From the NCBI RefSeq assembly GCF_043769475.1, contig NZ_CP171728.1, positions 62,001 through 126,000 of the forward strand: a stretch of DNA of 64,000 nucleotides, in the 5' to 3' direction. The notes under the pieces were generated by a model. That model was not told the origin of the DNA. It saw only the letters and a list, made by a program, of their open reading frames with translations, and did not search any database. Shown piece after piece: positions 43,524 to 52,287 of the stretch. The translations under genes and the position numbers were made by a program. Numbering within the stretch: the stretch's first letter is position 1; each line of letters opens with the position of its first letter. Origin of the DNA: Allomesorhizobium sp043769475 (lineage in GTDB: Bacteria; Pseudomonadota; Alphaproteobacteria; Rhizobiales; Rhizobiaceae).

Positions 43524-46500
43524 ATGAACATTGAGGAGTGGCTGCGCAGTTTGGGGCTGCAGCAATACGTCACGGCCTTTCGTGAAAACAACGTCGAGGC
43601 CGAGGTGTTACTGCGGCTAACGGCCGAGGATCTCAAAGACCTCGGCGTCATTTCCGTAGGGCACCGCCGGAAGCTTCTGGAGGCGATCGCCGAGCTGCGG
43701 GAGAGTTCCTCCGTACTTCACGCTGGCGGTGTGAAAGCGCCGACGCAAGTCAGCCAACTCGCGTCGGCACCGCCGACGCCGACTGGCGCCGAGCGCCGGC
43801 AGCTGACCGTGATGTTCGCTGATCTCGTCGGCTCTACAGCGATTTCGGCCCAGCTCGATCCCGAGGAGATGAGTGAGGTCATTCGAGAATATCAGAATTG
43901 TTGTGCCGGTGAGATTACCCGCTTTGAAGGCCATATTGCCAAATTCATGGGCGATGGCGTGCTGGCATATTTCGGCTGGCCACAAGCGCATGAGGACGAG
44001 GCGGAACGCGCAGTGCGGGCCGGCCTCGCAACGGTCGAGGCCGTCTGCAGCCTCAGGCCGAAACATGATCTGTCGCTGGGGGTCCGCATCGGCATCGCAA
44101 CCGGTGAGGTGGTGGTAGGAGAGCTTATCGGGGCCGGCGAGGCGCAGGAGAGGTCGGTCGTCGGCCAGACGCCCAATCTGGCGGCACGGCTGCAATCACT
44201 CGCCGAGCCGAACGCCGTGGTGATCAGCCGCAGCACGCGTCGCCTGATCGGCGGTCTGTTCGACCTTGCCGACCTCGGCTCACATCATGTCAAGGGCTTC
44301 GCCAAGCCAGTACGCGCGTGGCGCGTGATCGGCGAAAGCCAAGCCGAGAGCCGCTTCGAGGCGCTGCACCCAGCCGCACTTACGCCGCTTGTCGGCCGCG
44401 AGGAAGAGTTGGCCCTGCTGGAGCGCCGGTGGGATGAGGCTCGGGATGGCGAAGGCCAGGTGGTCTTGCTCTCCGGGGAGCCGGGGATTGGCAAGTCACG
44501 CCTCACGCGCGCCCTGCAGGAGCGGTTGGGCGAGGGGACCTACACGCGCATCATCCATTTCTGCTCACCTTACCACACGAACAGCGCCCTTTACCCGATT
44601 ATCGAGCATCTGCAGCGCGCAGCCGGGTTCGGCCGCGACGACGGCTATGTGCAGAAGATCGCAAAGTTGGAGGAACTGCTGACGCTCTCAACCGAGAATG
44701 TTCACGAATTCGCGCCCCTTTTTGCGGCACTGCTGTCGATTCCAACCGGCGGGCGCTACCCGCCGCTCGATCTCGCGCCAGAACAGCAGATGTCAAAGAC
44801 GCTGGACGCGCTCGTGGCTCAGGTCGTCGGTTTGGCGCAGCGGCGGCCGGTGCTGGAGCTGTTCGAGGACGTGCACTGGATCGACCCGACATCGCTGGAA
44901 CTCCTGGAGCGGCTCATCGAGCGTGTTCGGAGCCTGCGTGTGCTGCTGGTAATCACGTTCCGGCCCGAGTTCAAGACTTCCTGGATTGGTCACCCGCATG
45001 TCACGTCTCTCACCTTGAACCGCCTCAGCCGCAAGTCCGGGATTGTAATGGTTGATCGGTTGACCGCAGGCAAGACGTTGCCGACAGAGGTGCTGAAGCA
45101 GATCGTGGCGAAGACGGACGGAATTCCTTTGTTCGTCGAGGAGCTGACGAAGAGCGTCCTAGAATCCGGGTTGCTGCGTGAGGAGGATAAAAGCTACGTT
45201 CTGGCCGGCCCGCTGCCGCCACTGGCAATACCGGAAACCCTTCAAGACTCGCTTACGGCACGTCTCGATCGCTTGATGCCGGTCAAGGAGGTGGCGCAAA
45301 TCGGGGCTGCCATCGGGCGGGAATTTTCCTACGAACTGCTCGCGCTATTGGCTCCCCTTCGCCAGAACCAACTCTACGAGGCGCTGGCACGGCTCGAGGA
45401 AACGGAGCTGGTGTTCCGACGCGGTACGCCACCGCACGCCACTTTCACATTTAAGCATGCCCTGGTCCAAGATGCCGCGTATGACGGCCTGCTCCGCAGC
45501 AAAAGGCAGCAGATACATGGAGCCATCGCACGGGCCATAGAAGAGCACTTCCCCGAAACGGCGAGGGACCAGCCGGAGGTGCTCGCACACCATTATGGGA
45601 AGGCCGGCCTCGCAGAGCAGGCGATCGGCTACTGGTTGAAAGCCGGGCAGCAGGCGGCAGAGCTCTCCGCTAATACAGAGGCGATCGGCCATCTGAGAAA
45701 CGGCCTGGAAGTTCTGAAGTCAGTACCCGAATCGCGCCGTCGAGACGAACTTGAGCTGGAACTGCAGGCCACTATTGGCACGCCGCTCATGGCAACCAAA
45801 GGCTACGCAGCTCCAGAAACCGGTGCCGCCTACGCGAGAGCGCACGAGCTTTGTGACGGGTTGAACTGCAGTGAGAACCAGCTCTTTCCGATCCTCTACG
45901 GTCAATGGGCCTACCACATCGTCGGCGGCGAATGGTTAAAGGGGCACCAGCTCGCAAAGGACTTTCTGGGTCACGCCGAACGCAATGCCGATCGGGCCAT
46001 GGAGCTCGTCGGACATAGGATTCTCGGACTTTCGCTTGCGCTGCATCGTGGAGATTTGCGGGCTGGCCGAGAGCAAATCGAGCAGGCGCTTGCGCTTTAC
46101 CACCCAGGGCAAGACCGGTTCCTCGCATTCCGCTTCGGACAGGATCAGAGGATAGCGGGCCTCGCATTTCTGTCCCTTATCTTGTGGCTGAGCGGGTTTC
46201 CGGACCGAGCGTCGCAAGCCATCGACCGCGCGATGGAGGCAGTTGAAGAGATCAATCACCTTAACAGCCGAGGCTACGCACTGGTCTGGGGGGCTGCGAC
46301 GCTGGCTCATCTCTGTGGGGATGCACCTGCCGTTCAGCGGTACGCGGACGCCGTGATATCCTTATCCGAGGAGAATGGGCTACAATTGTGGCTAGCCCAC
46401 GGAAAGATTTTCCGGGGTTGGGCATCGGGTGCACAGGGCTCGCCATCGGAGAGCGTTCCAGAAATCGCTCAGGGCATTGCGGACTGCCTCGCAACGCGAG

Positions 46501-46934
46501 CACGACGGGATGCGCCCTATCTCTTGAGTTTGCTGGCTGAGACCCTGCATGCTGCTGGCAAGGTCGACGAAGCTCTACAGGCGCTCAGCGAGGCACTGGC
46601 GTTTGTGGCGGAGACTGGGGAACGCTGGTGGGAGGCCGAGCTCCATCGGTTAAAGGGGGAGTTGCTGCTCTCGCTTGAAATCCCGGACGCATTGGAGGCC
46701 GAAGAGTGTTACCGTTCGGCGATGGCGATCGCTCAACGTCAAGGCGCGAAGATGCTTGAGCTACGCGCTGCGACAAGCCTAGCCCGCCTCTGGCGGGACC
46801 AGGGCAAGTACATGGAAGCTCATGAGCTTCTTGCACCGGTTTATGGCTGGTTCAATGAGGGCTTCGGCACTTCGGATCTCAATGAAGCGAGATTGTTACT
46901 CGAGACAGTGGCGGGCGGAAATCGATCCGCTTAG
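43524..46934 (+). CDS. SAM-domain / class III cyclase / ATPase / TPR signalling protein
   Basis: 1136 residues. Residues 1-58 form a sterile-alpha-motif domain (WLRSLGLQQYVTAFRENNVE). Residues about 92-270 are a class III nucleotide cyclase with metal Asp residues D100 (FADLVGST) and D144 (FMGDGVLAYFG), K140, and N218 and R222 in TPNLAARLQ. An AAA_16 ATPase follows: Walker A GEPGIGKS (318-325) and Walker B-like VLELFEDVHWID. The C-terminal half is TPR-like helices. The usual adenine-pairing Asp before N218 is replaced (GQTPN), so cyclase specificity is open. Such giant proteins are abundant in rhizobia and likely couple protein signals to cAMP; the ATPase-TPR part resembles STAND regulators. 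Confidence 0.92.
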   Translation: MNIEEWLRSLGLQQYVTAFRENNVEAEVLLRLTAEDLKDLGVISVGHRRKLLEAIAELRESSSVLHAGGVKAPTQVSQLASAPPTPTGAERRQLTVMFADLVGSTAISAQLDPEEMSEVIREYQNCCAGEITRFEGHIAKFMGDGVLAYFGWPQAHEDEAERAVRAGLATVEAVCSLRPKHDLSLGVRIGIATGEVVVGELIGAGEAQERSVVGQTPNLAARLQSLAEPNAVVISRSTRRLIGGLFDLADLGSHHVKGFAKPVRAWRVIGESQAESRFEALHPAALTPLVGREEELALLERRWDEARDGEGQVVLLSGEPGIGKSRLTRALQERLGEGTYTRIIHFCSPYHTNSALYPIIEHLQRAAGFGRDDGYVQKIAKLEELLTLSTENVHEFAPLFAALLSIPTGGRYPPLDLAPEQQMSKTLDALVAQVVGLAQRRPVLELFEDVHWIDPTSLELLERLIERVRSLRVLLVITFRPEFKTSWIGHPHVTSLTLNRLSRKSGIVMVDRLTAGKTLPTEVLKQIVAKTDGIPLFVEELTKSVLESGLLREEDKSYVLAGPLPPLAIPETLQDSLTARLDRLMPVKEVAQIGAAIGREFSYELLALLAPLRQNQLYEALARLEETELVFRRGTPPHATFTFKHALVQDAAYDGLLRSKRQQIHGAIARAIEEHFPETARDQPEVLAHHYGKAGLAEQAIGYWLKAGQQAAELSANTEAIGHLRNGLEVLKSVPESRRRDELELELQATIGTPLMATKGYAAPETGAAYARAHELCDGLNCSENQLFPILYGQWAYHIVGGEWLKGHQLAKDFLGHAERNADRAMELVGHRILGLSLALHRGDLRAGREQIEQALALYHPGQDRFLAFRFGQDQRIAGLAFLSLILWLSGFPDRASQAIDRAMEAVEEINHLNSRGYALVWGAATLAHLCGDAPAVQRYADAVISLSEENGLQLWLAHGKIFRGWASGAQGSPSESVPEIAQGIADCLATRARRDAPYLLSLLAETLHAAGKVDEALQALSEALAFVAETGERWWEAELHRLKGELLLSLEIPDALEAEECYRSAMAIAQRQGAKMLELRAATSLARLWRDQGKYMEAHELLAPVYGWFNEGFGTSDLNEARLLLETVAGGNRSA

Positions 46935-47494
46935 GGCCAAGGCTTGGCGGCATTGTCTCAGGCGCGCCTCCGGATCAATCGCGACCCAGCCCAAGAATGC
47001 TGCGAAAACGAGGCACACGGCGAAAGCCATCACCTTTTTGCGGCGACAATCGCGAAACCCGCCGAGCACCACGGATGATCCCGGCCAGTATGTGGGGTTT
47101 TGGAGAATGGCCGGATCACGAAAATGGAGGTGCGAGCTAGTGCCGGTTCCGTGGCCGAACTCGGCAATGCGCCGGTCTGGCTTGTCGCGAGACCCATCAG
47201 CGCGCTGTCGGCTGCCTATCCCTTCATTCTGTAAGGCTGGAATCCGGGTGGGTGGATTCTGCTTTCGCTCCTCAGCTTCCGCGGCTGCCTCGGCGATGAG
47301 CCGGCGGACCTAATCGATGGAAACGCCCATCTTTTTGGCTAGGTTGCTGATTGCTTCCTCGGATAAGTCCGTTAAGGCTTTCAGCGGCGCTGTCCTTAGC
47401 TGGCCTTTGCGGGTTCCATGCTGAAAGCCCATGGCCTCTCACCCGTTGCCGGCTCATAAAAATCCCGAAGAATTTTGGAACCAAATCGATTTGC
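46935..47494. other. Region without a supported gene
   Basis: About 560 bases after the cyclase gene. A leftward 43-residue frame (MAFAVCLVFAAFLGWVAIDP, ATG near 47030) could encode a one-helix peptide but has only a very close AAAAAGG. Nothing else stands out. Confidence 0.35.
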
Positions 47495-47540
47495 GTACCA
47501 TTGCAGACAATAAACACGTACCATTGCAGACAATAAACAC
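47495..47540. repeat. 23-bp tandem duplication
   Basis: GTACCATTGCAGACAATAAACAC occurs exactly twice, at 47495-47517 and 47518-47540, with no gap. It is AT-rich against its surroundings and ends 18 bases before a small gene, so it could be a regulator site or a transposon-end duplication. Confidence 0.85.
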
Positions 47541-47558
47541 AGGTCAAAATCGACCGCC

Positions 47559-47840
47559 ATGGCCAACGCCAGTCTCCTATTGCGCGCCATCCAACTCGCA
47601 GAAAGCGGGGAGCACATAGGCTGCCCGACGATTGAAAGAGCCTTGGTTGCCGAAGGCTTTCACGATGCGATGGAGCTTTTCAGGGACGATCACCTGCGCG
47701 CGGGTCTCCGAGCCATCTGCAGGCGGCACTGGGGTCGGAGTGGCAAGGGAGCAGACAACGACAACTCGGTCGTGTCGAACTTTGACTTGAACGATACTGG
47801 CGAGGCGCCAACCTCCGACCCACAGCCTGGCCGAACCTAG
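47559..47840 (+). CDS. Small hypothetical protein
   Basis: 93 residues from ATG 47559 (MANASLLLRAIQLAESGEHI). The first 60 residues look helical (CPTIERALVAEGFHDAMELF); the tail is acidic and disordered. No strong ribosome site. It directly follows the 23-bp tandem duplication. Function unknown. Confidence 0.45.
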   Translation: MANASLLLRAIQLAESGEHIGCPTIERALVAEGFHDAMELFRDDHLRAGLRAICRRHWGRSGKGADNDNSVVSNFDLNDTGEAPTSDPQPGRT

Positions 47841-48129
47841 CGTTTAGCCGGCCAAGAGGTGTGATCAGAGATCCGACAACCCGCAAGAGCGTCCTTTCCC
47901 GCAATGCCTTGGTAGTCGCAGATTCCGCCGGCGTGCTCCCAACGGCCGGCAAAACGGAATGCATTGGTTTCAAGGGCGTCCATGGGCACTTCGCGAGATT
48001 GCTCCCAGCGGTTGTCGGTGCTAAATTTCGCAGAAGCTGCCGCACTGATGTGTCCGAGTGCGCCGCCTGCCGCCGCTGATGTGTTCTTGGAGTGGCCTAA
48101 AGAGGTGGCAGGGGTTGGAGACCGGGACG

Positions 48130-48576
48130 ATGAGCTTGACGCGCCGCGATGTGTTGATCGCCGGGAGTGTGGGGTTTGCCGGGGTAGCGCTCTTCTCGCC
48201 GCGGAGCGCGCGTGCGAACGATGAAGCGCTGGATCTCGTCAAGCAGCTCACCGGACGGTCGGCCACGGCGTCGGATCGCCTTCACCTGATAATGCCGACG
48301 GACTTCCCGACCGGCTACACCGTGCCCATGAGTCTTTACATCGACAGCCCCATGACCGAGGCCGATAATGTGAGGCAGATGCGCGTGTTCGCGCCGCGGA
48401 ACCCGATCATCGAAGTGGCCAGTTTCCACTTCGTCCCGCAACGCAGTCTGCCCCGCGTGTCGACACGCATCCGGCTTGCCAAACCGCAACACGTCGTCGC
48501 TGTCGCTGAAATGAACGACGGCGTCTTGCTGATGACCACGACGTGGGTCCGTGTCGCCACGGATGGCTGTGCCTGA
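48130..48576 (+). CDS. soxY: Thiosulfate oxidation carrier protein SoxY
   Basis: 148 residues from ATG 48130. A Tat signal (SLTRRDVLIAGSVGFAGVAL) precedes the SoxY sandwich (DRLHLIMPTDFPTGYTVPMS; RQMRVFAPRNPIIEVASFHF). SoxY carries sulfur intermediates on a Cys in a C-terminal swinging arm, normally ending GGCG or GGCGG. Here the end reads VATDGCA, keeping the Cys but with a changed, shorter arm. soxZ starts 16 bases later. The partner soxXA, soxB and soxCD genes are not in the window. Confidence 0.9.
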   Translation: MSLTRRDVLIAGSVGFAGVALFSPRSARANDEALDLVKQLTGRSATASDRLHLIMPTDFPTGYTVPMSLYIDSPMTEADNVRQMRVFAPRNPIIEVASFHFVPQRSLPRVSTRIRLAKPQHVVAVAEMNDGVLLMTTTWVRVATDGCA

Positions 48577-48591
48577 GATCGGAGAGAGACA

Positions 48592-48918
48592 GTGACCACC
48601 CCGACACCACGCGTGATCGTGCCAAATGCTGCGGCGAAGGGGGAGATTTTTCAGGTCAAGACCATCATCAGCCATGAGATGGAAACGGGGCTACGCCATG
48701 ATGATCAAGGCAATGAAATCCCGCGCAAGATCATCAACAAGTTTGTCTGCCGCTACAACGAAACCGTGGTGTTCAGTGTCGATCTTCACGAGGCGATTTC
48801 GGCCAACCCGTTCTTCGAATTTTCCTTGCGCGCGACGGAGAGCGGCCGGCTCGAGTTTGCATGGGAAGAAGACGGCGGTGCCATTTATACGTTGTCGCAC
48901 CAGTTCACGGTCGGTTGA
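48592..48918 (+). CDS. soxZ: Thiosulfate oxidation carrier complex protein SoxZ
   Basis: 108 residues from GTG 48592 after GGAGAGAGACA. Family segments: GEIFQVKTIISHEMETGLRH, NKFVCRYNETVVFSVDLHEA, NPFFEFSLRATESGRLEFAW and the end LSHQFTVG. SoxZ pairs with SoxY to hold the carrier in the periplasm; it lacks its own signal and is exported with SoxY. Confidence 0.93.
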   Translation: MTTPTPRVIVPNAAAKGEIFQVKTIISHEMETGLRHDDQGNEIPRKIINKFVCRYNETVVFSVDLHEAISANPFFEFSLRATESGRLEFAWEEDGGAIYTLSHQFTVG

Positions 48919-48965
48919 GGTGGCGACGCAATCGAGCTGCGCGGCGTGACAAGTTGAGTGGGAGC

Positions 48966-49307
48966 GTGACCGCAAAACTGCGAAACAGACGGGTATTCAG
49001 CACGCGCCCCGTCGCGAGATCTGCGATTGCCACGGCCCTCGTGCTGCTCTTCAGCCAATCCGGCGCGGCGGTGGGCGCCGATCAAGGCGCTCAACTCGCC
49101 GCGACCTGTGCGTCCTGCCATCGCCTCGATGGCCACGACAAAGGCATTCCCCCCATCATCGGGCTCGGCGAGCAGAGGCTCTCCAGCGCCCTGCTTGCCT
49201 ACCGGGGGAGCGAGAGTCCAAATCACATCATGCACGCTATCGCGCTGTCGCTCAGCGACGAGGAGATCGCGAGCGTCGCGCGCTATGTCGCAGCGCAGGG
49301 AAAGTAA
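48966..49307 (+). CDS. Monohaem cytochrome c (SoxE / FccA-like)
   Basis: 113 residues from GTG 48966 after GAGTGGGAGC. A signal peptide (ARSAIATALVLLFSQSGAAV) precedes one haem site CASCH, with an axial Met probably in SPNHIMHAIALSLSDEEIAS. Its place directly before an FccB-type flavoprotein marks it as the electron-accepting cytochrome subunit of a sulfide dehydrogenase (SoxE/FccA). FccA is usually dihaem in phototrophs; this is the short one-haem type. Confidence 0.85.
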   Translation: MTAKLRNRRVFSTRPVARSAIATALVLLFSQSGAAVGADQGAQLAATCASCHRLDGHDKGIPPIIGLGEQRLSSALLAYRGSESPNHIMHAIALSLSDEEIASVARYVAAQGK

Positions 49308-49313
49308 CCTGCC

Positions 49314-50582
49314 ATGAAATCCTGGACGCGTCGCGAGTTCGGCTGCTTAACGGGAGCAGCGTTGCTGACGGCGCTGCGTCCGCGGATGGCACTAGGCAAG
49401 GCCAAGGCGCGTGTCGTCGTGATCGGCGGCGGCATCGGCGGCGCAACGGCCGCCAAATATCTCGCCGCCAGCGGCCCGACTATCGACGTGACCCTGGTCG
49501 AACCGCGGCGGAGCTACACGACCTGTTTCTTCAGCAATCTCTATCTCGCTGGGCTGCGCCCGTTCGAATCGCTCACCCATGGTTATGAAGCGCTGGCAAA
49601 ACAATATGGTATCACCGTCGTTCATGAATCCGCCGAAGCGATCGACCCAGCGACGAAAACCGTTGCGCTGAACAACGGTTCAAAGCTCAGCTACGATCGT
49701 CTCATTGTTGCTCCGGGCATCGCATTCAGGGATGGCGCGCTTGAGGGCTATGACGAAGCGGCGATGGAGATCATGCCGCACGCCTGGAATGCAGGGCAGC
49801 AAACCAGGCTGTTGCGCCAGCAACTGGAAAGCATGGAGGACGGCGGGCTGTTCGTGCTCGTTGCTCCGCCGAATCCGTTTCGCTGCCCGCCCGCCCCCTA
49901 CGAGCGCGCTTCGCTCGTCGCATTCTATTTCCAGCGCCGCAAACCCAAGGCCAAAATTCTGATCCTGGATGCGAAAGACAGCTTCAACGCGCAGGACCTG
50001 TTCCAGGACGCTTGGAACCGCCACTATCCGGGAATGATCGAATGGCTACCGGCCCAGTTCACCGGCGGGGTCACGGCGATCGACTCGAAGACCCGGTCGG
50101 TGATCACCGCGGGAGTACCATTCAAGGCCGCGGTGGCCAATGTCATCCCGGCGCAAATGGCCGGGCGCCTGGCGCAGCAGGCAGGGCTCGCCAATCAGTC
50201 GGGCTGGTGCCCGGTCGATCCGGTCACCTTCGAATCGGCGCTGCAGCCGGGCGTCCATCTGGTCGGCGACGCGATCATCGGCGGGGATATGCCGAAATCC
50301 GCCTTCTGCGCCAACAGCCAGGCCAAAGCCTGCGCCTTTGCCATCGCGGCCGATCTCACCGGATCAGCGCGTTTCCCGGCGCATTTGTTCAATACCTGCT
50401 ACACCTATCTCGCCCCCGACGATGCGTTCAGCAACGCCATCAGCTTCAAGCCCGTCGACGGGAAGCTCAAGAGCGTCATCAGCTTCGTCAGCAAGGTCGA
50501 GGAAAGCTCCGAGGTCCGTCGGCAGGCTGCGCGCACGGCGGAAGGTTGGTATGACGCCTTCACGCACGACGTGTTTGGCTGA
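49314..50582 (+). CDS. soxF: Flavocytochrome c sulfide dehydrogenase, flavin subunit (SoxF / FccB)
   Basis: 422 residues from ATG 49314, six bases after the cytochrome stop. Tat signal (WTRREFGCLTGAALLTAL), FAD motif RVVVIGGGIGGATAAKYLAA, first redox Cys in SYTTCFFSNLYLAG, second in AFCANSQAKACAFAIA, and the HLVGDAIIGGDMPKSAF flavin segment. It oxidises sulfide to sulfur in the periplasm and passes electrons to the cytochrome. Together with SoxY and SoxZ it forms a partial sulfur-oxidation set. Confidence 0.92.
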   Translation: MKSWTRREFGCLTGAALLTALRPRMALGKAKARVVVIGGGIGGATAAKYLAASGPTIDVTLVEPRRSYTTCFFSNLYLAGLRPFESLTHGYEALAKQYGITVVHESAEAIDPATKTVALNNGSKLSYDRLIVAPGIAFRDGALEGYDEAAMEIMPHAWNAGQQTRLLRQQLESMEDGGLFVLVAPPNPFRCPPAPYERASLVAFYFQRRKPKAKILILDAKDSFNAQDLFQDAWNRHYPGMIEWLPAQFTGGVTAIDSKTRSVITAGVPFKAAVANVIPAQMAGRLAQQAGLANQSGWCPVDPVTFESALQPGVHLVGDAIIGGDMPKSAFCANSQAKACAFAIAADLTGSARFPAHLFNTCYTYLAPDDAFSNAISFKPVDGKLKSVISFVSKVEESSEVRRQAARTAEGWYDAFTHDVFG

Positions 50583-50782
50583 AACGAAACTCAACTCCGC
50601 TCGACGGCCGCGCCGGCCATTGCGGAAATGCCGGCGCCGGACACCTGTCTCACCAATGTGAGCCGATCGCAGATAGTTCGTTCTCAGCTATCTTTCGCCG
50701 AGCGTTGCCGATGGTCGCAACTAATCCGAACCAAATCCGCGATGAACTCGCCCCATGACTGGATAATCTCAAGCCGTTACAC
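50583..50782. other. Intergenic region
   Basis: About 200 bases between soxF and the Tn3 relic. No gene or terminator recognised. Confidence 0.4.
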
Positions 50783-51060
50783 CTATGCGGCGGCTTTCAT
50801 GTCGAGATCGATCCGGTGGGTGAGATCGAGATCGAAGGCGCCGCAGGGATTGATGTGAGCGTAGATCAGCGGCGTGAGCCCGCGATAGTCCTCAGGCGCC
50901 ATGCGCGCCGACCAGGTTGGCTCTGTCAGCACGTTTTGCATCATCAAGGTGTTGACGTAGACAAGCGCATTCTGCAGCAGATGCAGCGCCAGAACCGAGA
51001 TCAGGTGCAGCATAAGCTCGTCCTGCACACGCGGCATTTCCAAGGATGCAGCTGACAATT
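50783..51060 (-). mobile_element. Tn3-family transposase C-terminal remnant (probable)
   Basis: The leftward frame ending at 50783 carries ELMLHLISVLALHLLQNALV, YVNTLMMQNVLTEPTWSARM and EDYRGLTPLIYAHINPCGAF. I recognise this as the C-terminal tail of one Tn3 transposase group. The catalytic DDE part is gone. The upstream limit near 51060 is where the similarity I recall fades. Confidence 0.6.
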
Positions 51061-51131
51061 GCGGTCGGTTTCCGCAATCGTCGGAGCCGAAGCCCGACGG
51101 GTATCGACTATCCGCCGGGCGAGCCACCCTT

Positions 51132-51554
51132 TCAGTGGTGATGGGCGGAAACGCTCTTGATGTATTCGGACACCTGTTCGATCGGCGCCGATTGACCGAC
51201 GTCGCCCACGCTGAGGATGCCGACCATCCGCATACTCTTGTTGATCACCGGCAACCTGCGGATTTTCAGTTCCTCCATGTGCCGTACGGCCTTGGCCAGA
51301 TCGTCGTCTTCGCGGCAGCAGTGAATGCCGGCAGTCATGACATCGCGCGCCGTCGCGGTACGGCTGTCGAAACTATCCTCCGCCACACCGTTGCAGACGA
51401 TGTCGCGGTCGGTCACCATTCCGACCAGCCGGTCGTTCTCTCCGATGGGAATCGAGCCGATATCCTGGTCTCGCATCAATTTTGCTAGTTCGGTGACAGG
51501 GGTTTCGGGGCCGACCCAGTCGACGCCCTTGTGCATTGCGTCTTTGACTTTCAT
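51132..51554 (-). CDS. Tandem CBS-domain protein
   Basis: 140 residues with two CBS motifs: VKDAMHKGVDWVGPETPVTE with IPIGENDRLVGMVTDRDIVC, and ATARDVMTAGIHCCREDDDL with RRLPVINKSMRMVGILSVGD. Each pair forms an adenosine-nucleotide site (Bateman module). Stand-alone CBS proteins sense energy charge or regulate partner enzymes. GGGAGGTCCGCT precedes ATG 51554. No partner adjacent. Confidence 0.92.
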   Translation of the reverse strand: MKVKDAMHKGVDWVGPETPVTELAKLMRDQDIGSIPIGENDRLVGMVTDRDIVCNGVAEDSFDSRTATARDVMTAGIHCCREDDDLAKAVRHMEELKIRRLPVINKSMRMVGILSVGDVGQSAPIEQVSEYIKSVSAHHH

Positions 51555-52287
51555 AGCGGACCTCCCTTGCTGGTTGCCTCCCGCTGTGTTTCATCTTACC
51601 GCGGATGGGGTTTGGCTGCCAGAGGTCGTCGTCCAGGCCCACTTTCTGGAAGCATGTGGAAGCCGCGCCGACACTGAACTGGTGCTGAGCATCGACGAGT
51701 TCGCTGAGGGCGCAAGATCCGAGCCCCCTCCTTCACTCGCTTCTCTTCGCGGTCGGCGCGAGACCGCCGGATAGTGGGGTCAGGAAGGCGAGGGGTCTCA
51801 ATCTGTTTCACGACCTTGTGTGCTTGCAGCGCCAGACGCCGGGCTCCCAATGAGATCGCCTCGCCCATCGTCTCCGCTCAGGCTGTGGACCCCGAGTTGC
51901 CGACCAGAGTATTGGCGCGCCGCTATAGAGATGTTAGATGTTTGTTCGCCAAAAGTCGCATAAAGGAGCTGTGTGGAACTCGTCGGCGGTCGTGTACGCA
52001 GTTCCCCATCAATTGCAGCCCACCCCAAAGCGGCCGTTACTCCGTTGCTGTAGATGAGTCCAGAAGGGGCGGAACTGCGCCTTTCGAAACCCAAAGCTGA
52101 AGACCGTTCGCCAGACGGACCATCGTCAAAGTCGCACAACGGCGCGATGTGGGACCGGTGCGAGGCCCTATGCAGCCCCTCAAAGTCCGCCGCAGGCCGG
52201 CAACTTCTATCCGACCACTTCGAAGCACTCAATCGTCAACCCAAGCCGCTAACCTGAAGCGCTTCGCCTGAAAGGAAACGTCGGGCG
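51555..52287. other. Region without a supported gene
   Basis: About 730 bases. A leftward 90-residue frame (51596-51868, opening MGEAISLGARRLALQAHKVV) has a helical first half but an arginine-rich, shadow-like tail; no family recognised. The stretch 51870-52260 shows only mixed short frames. Confidence 0.35.

Noticed and set aside
51596..51868. 90-residue leftward open frame
   Set aside because: First half is plausible, but the tail is arginine-rich and shadow-like; kept only as a remark in the intergenic entry.
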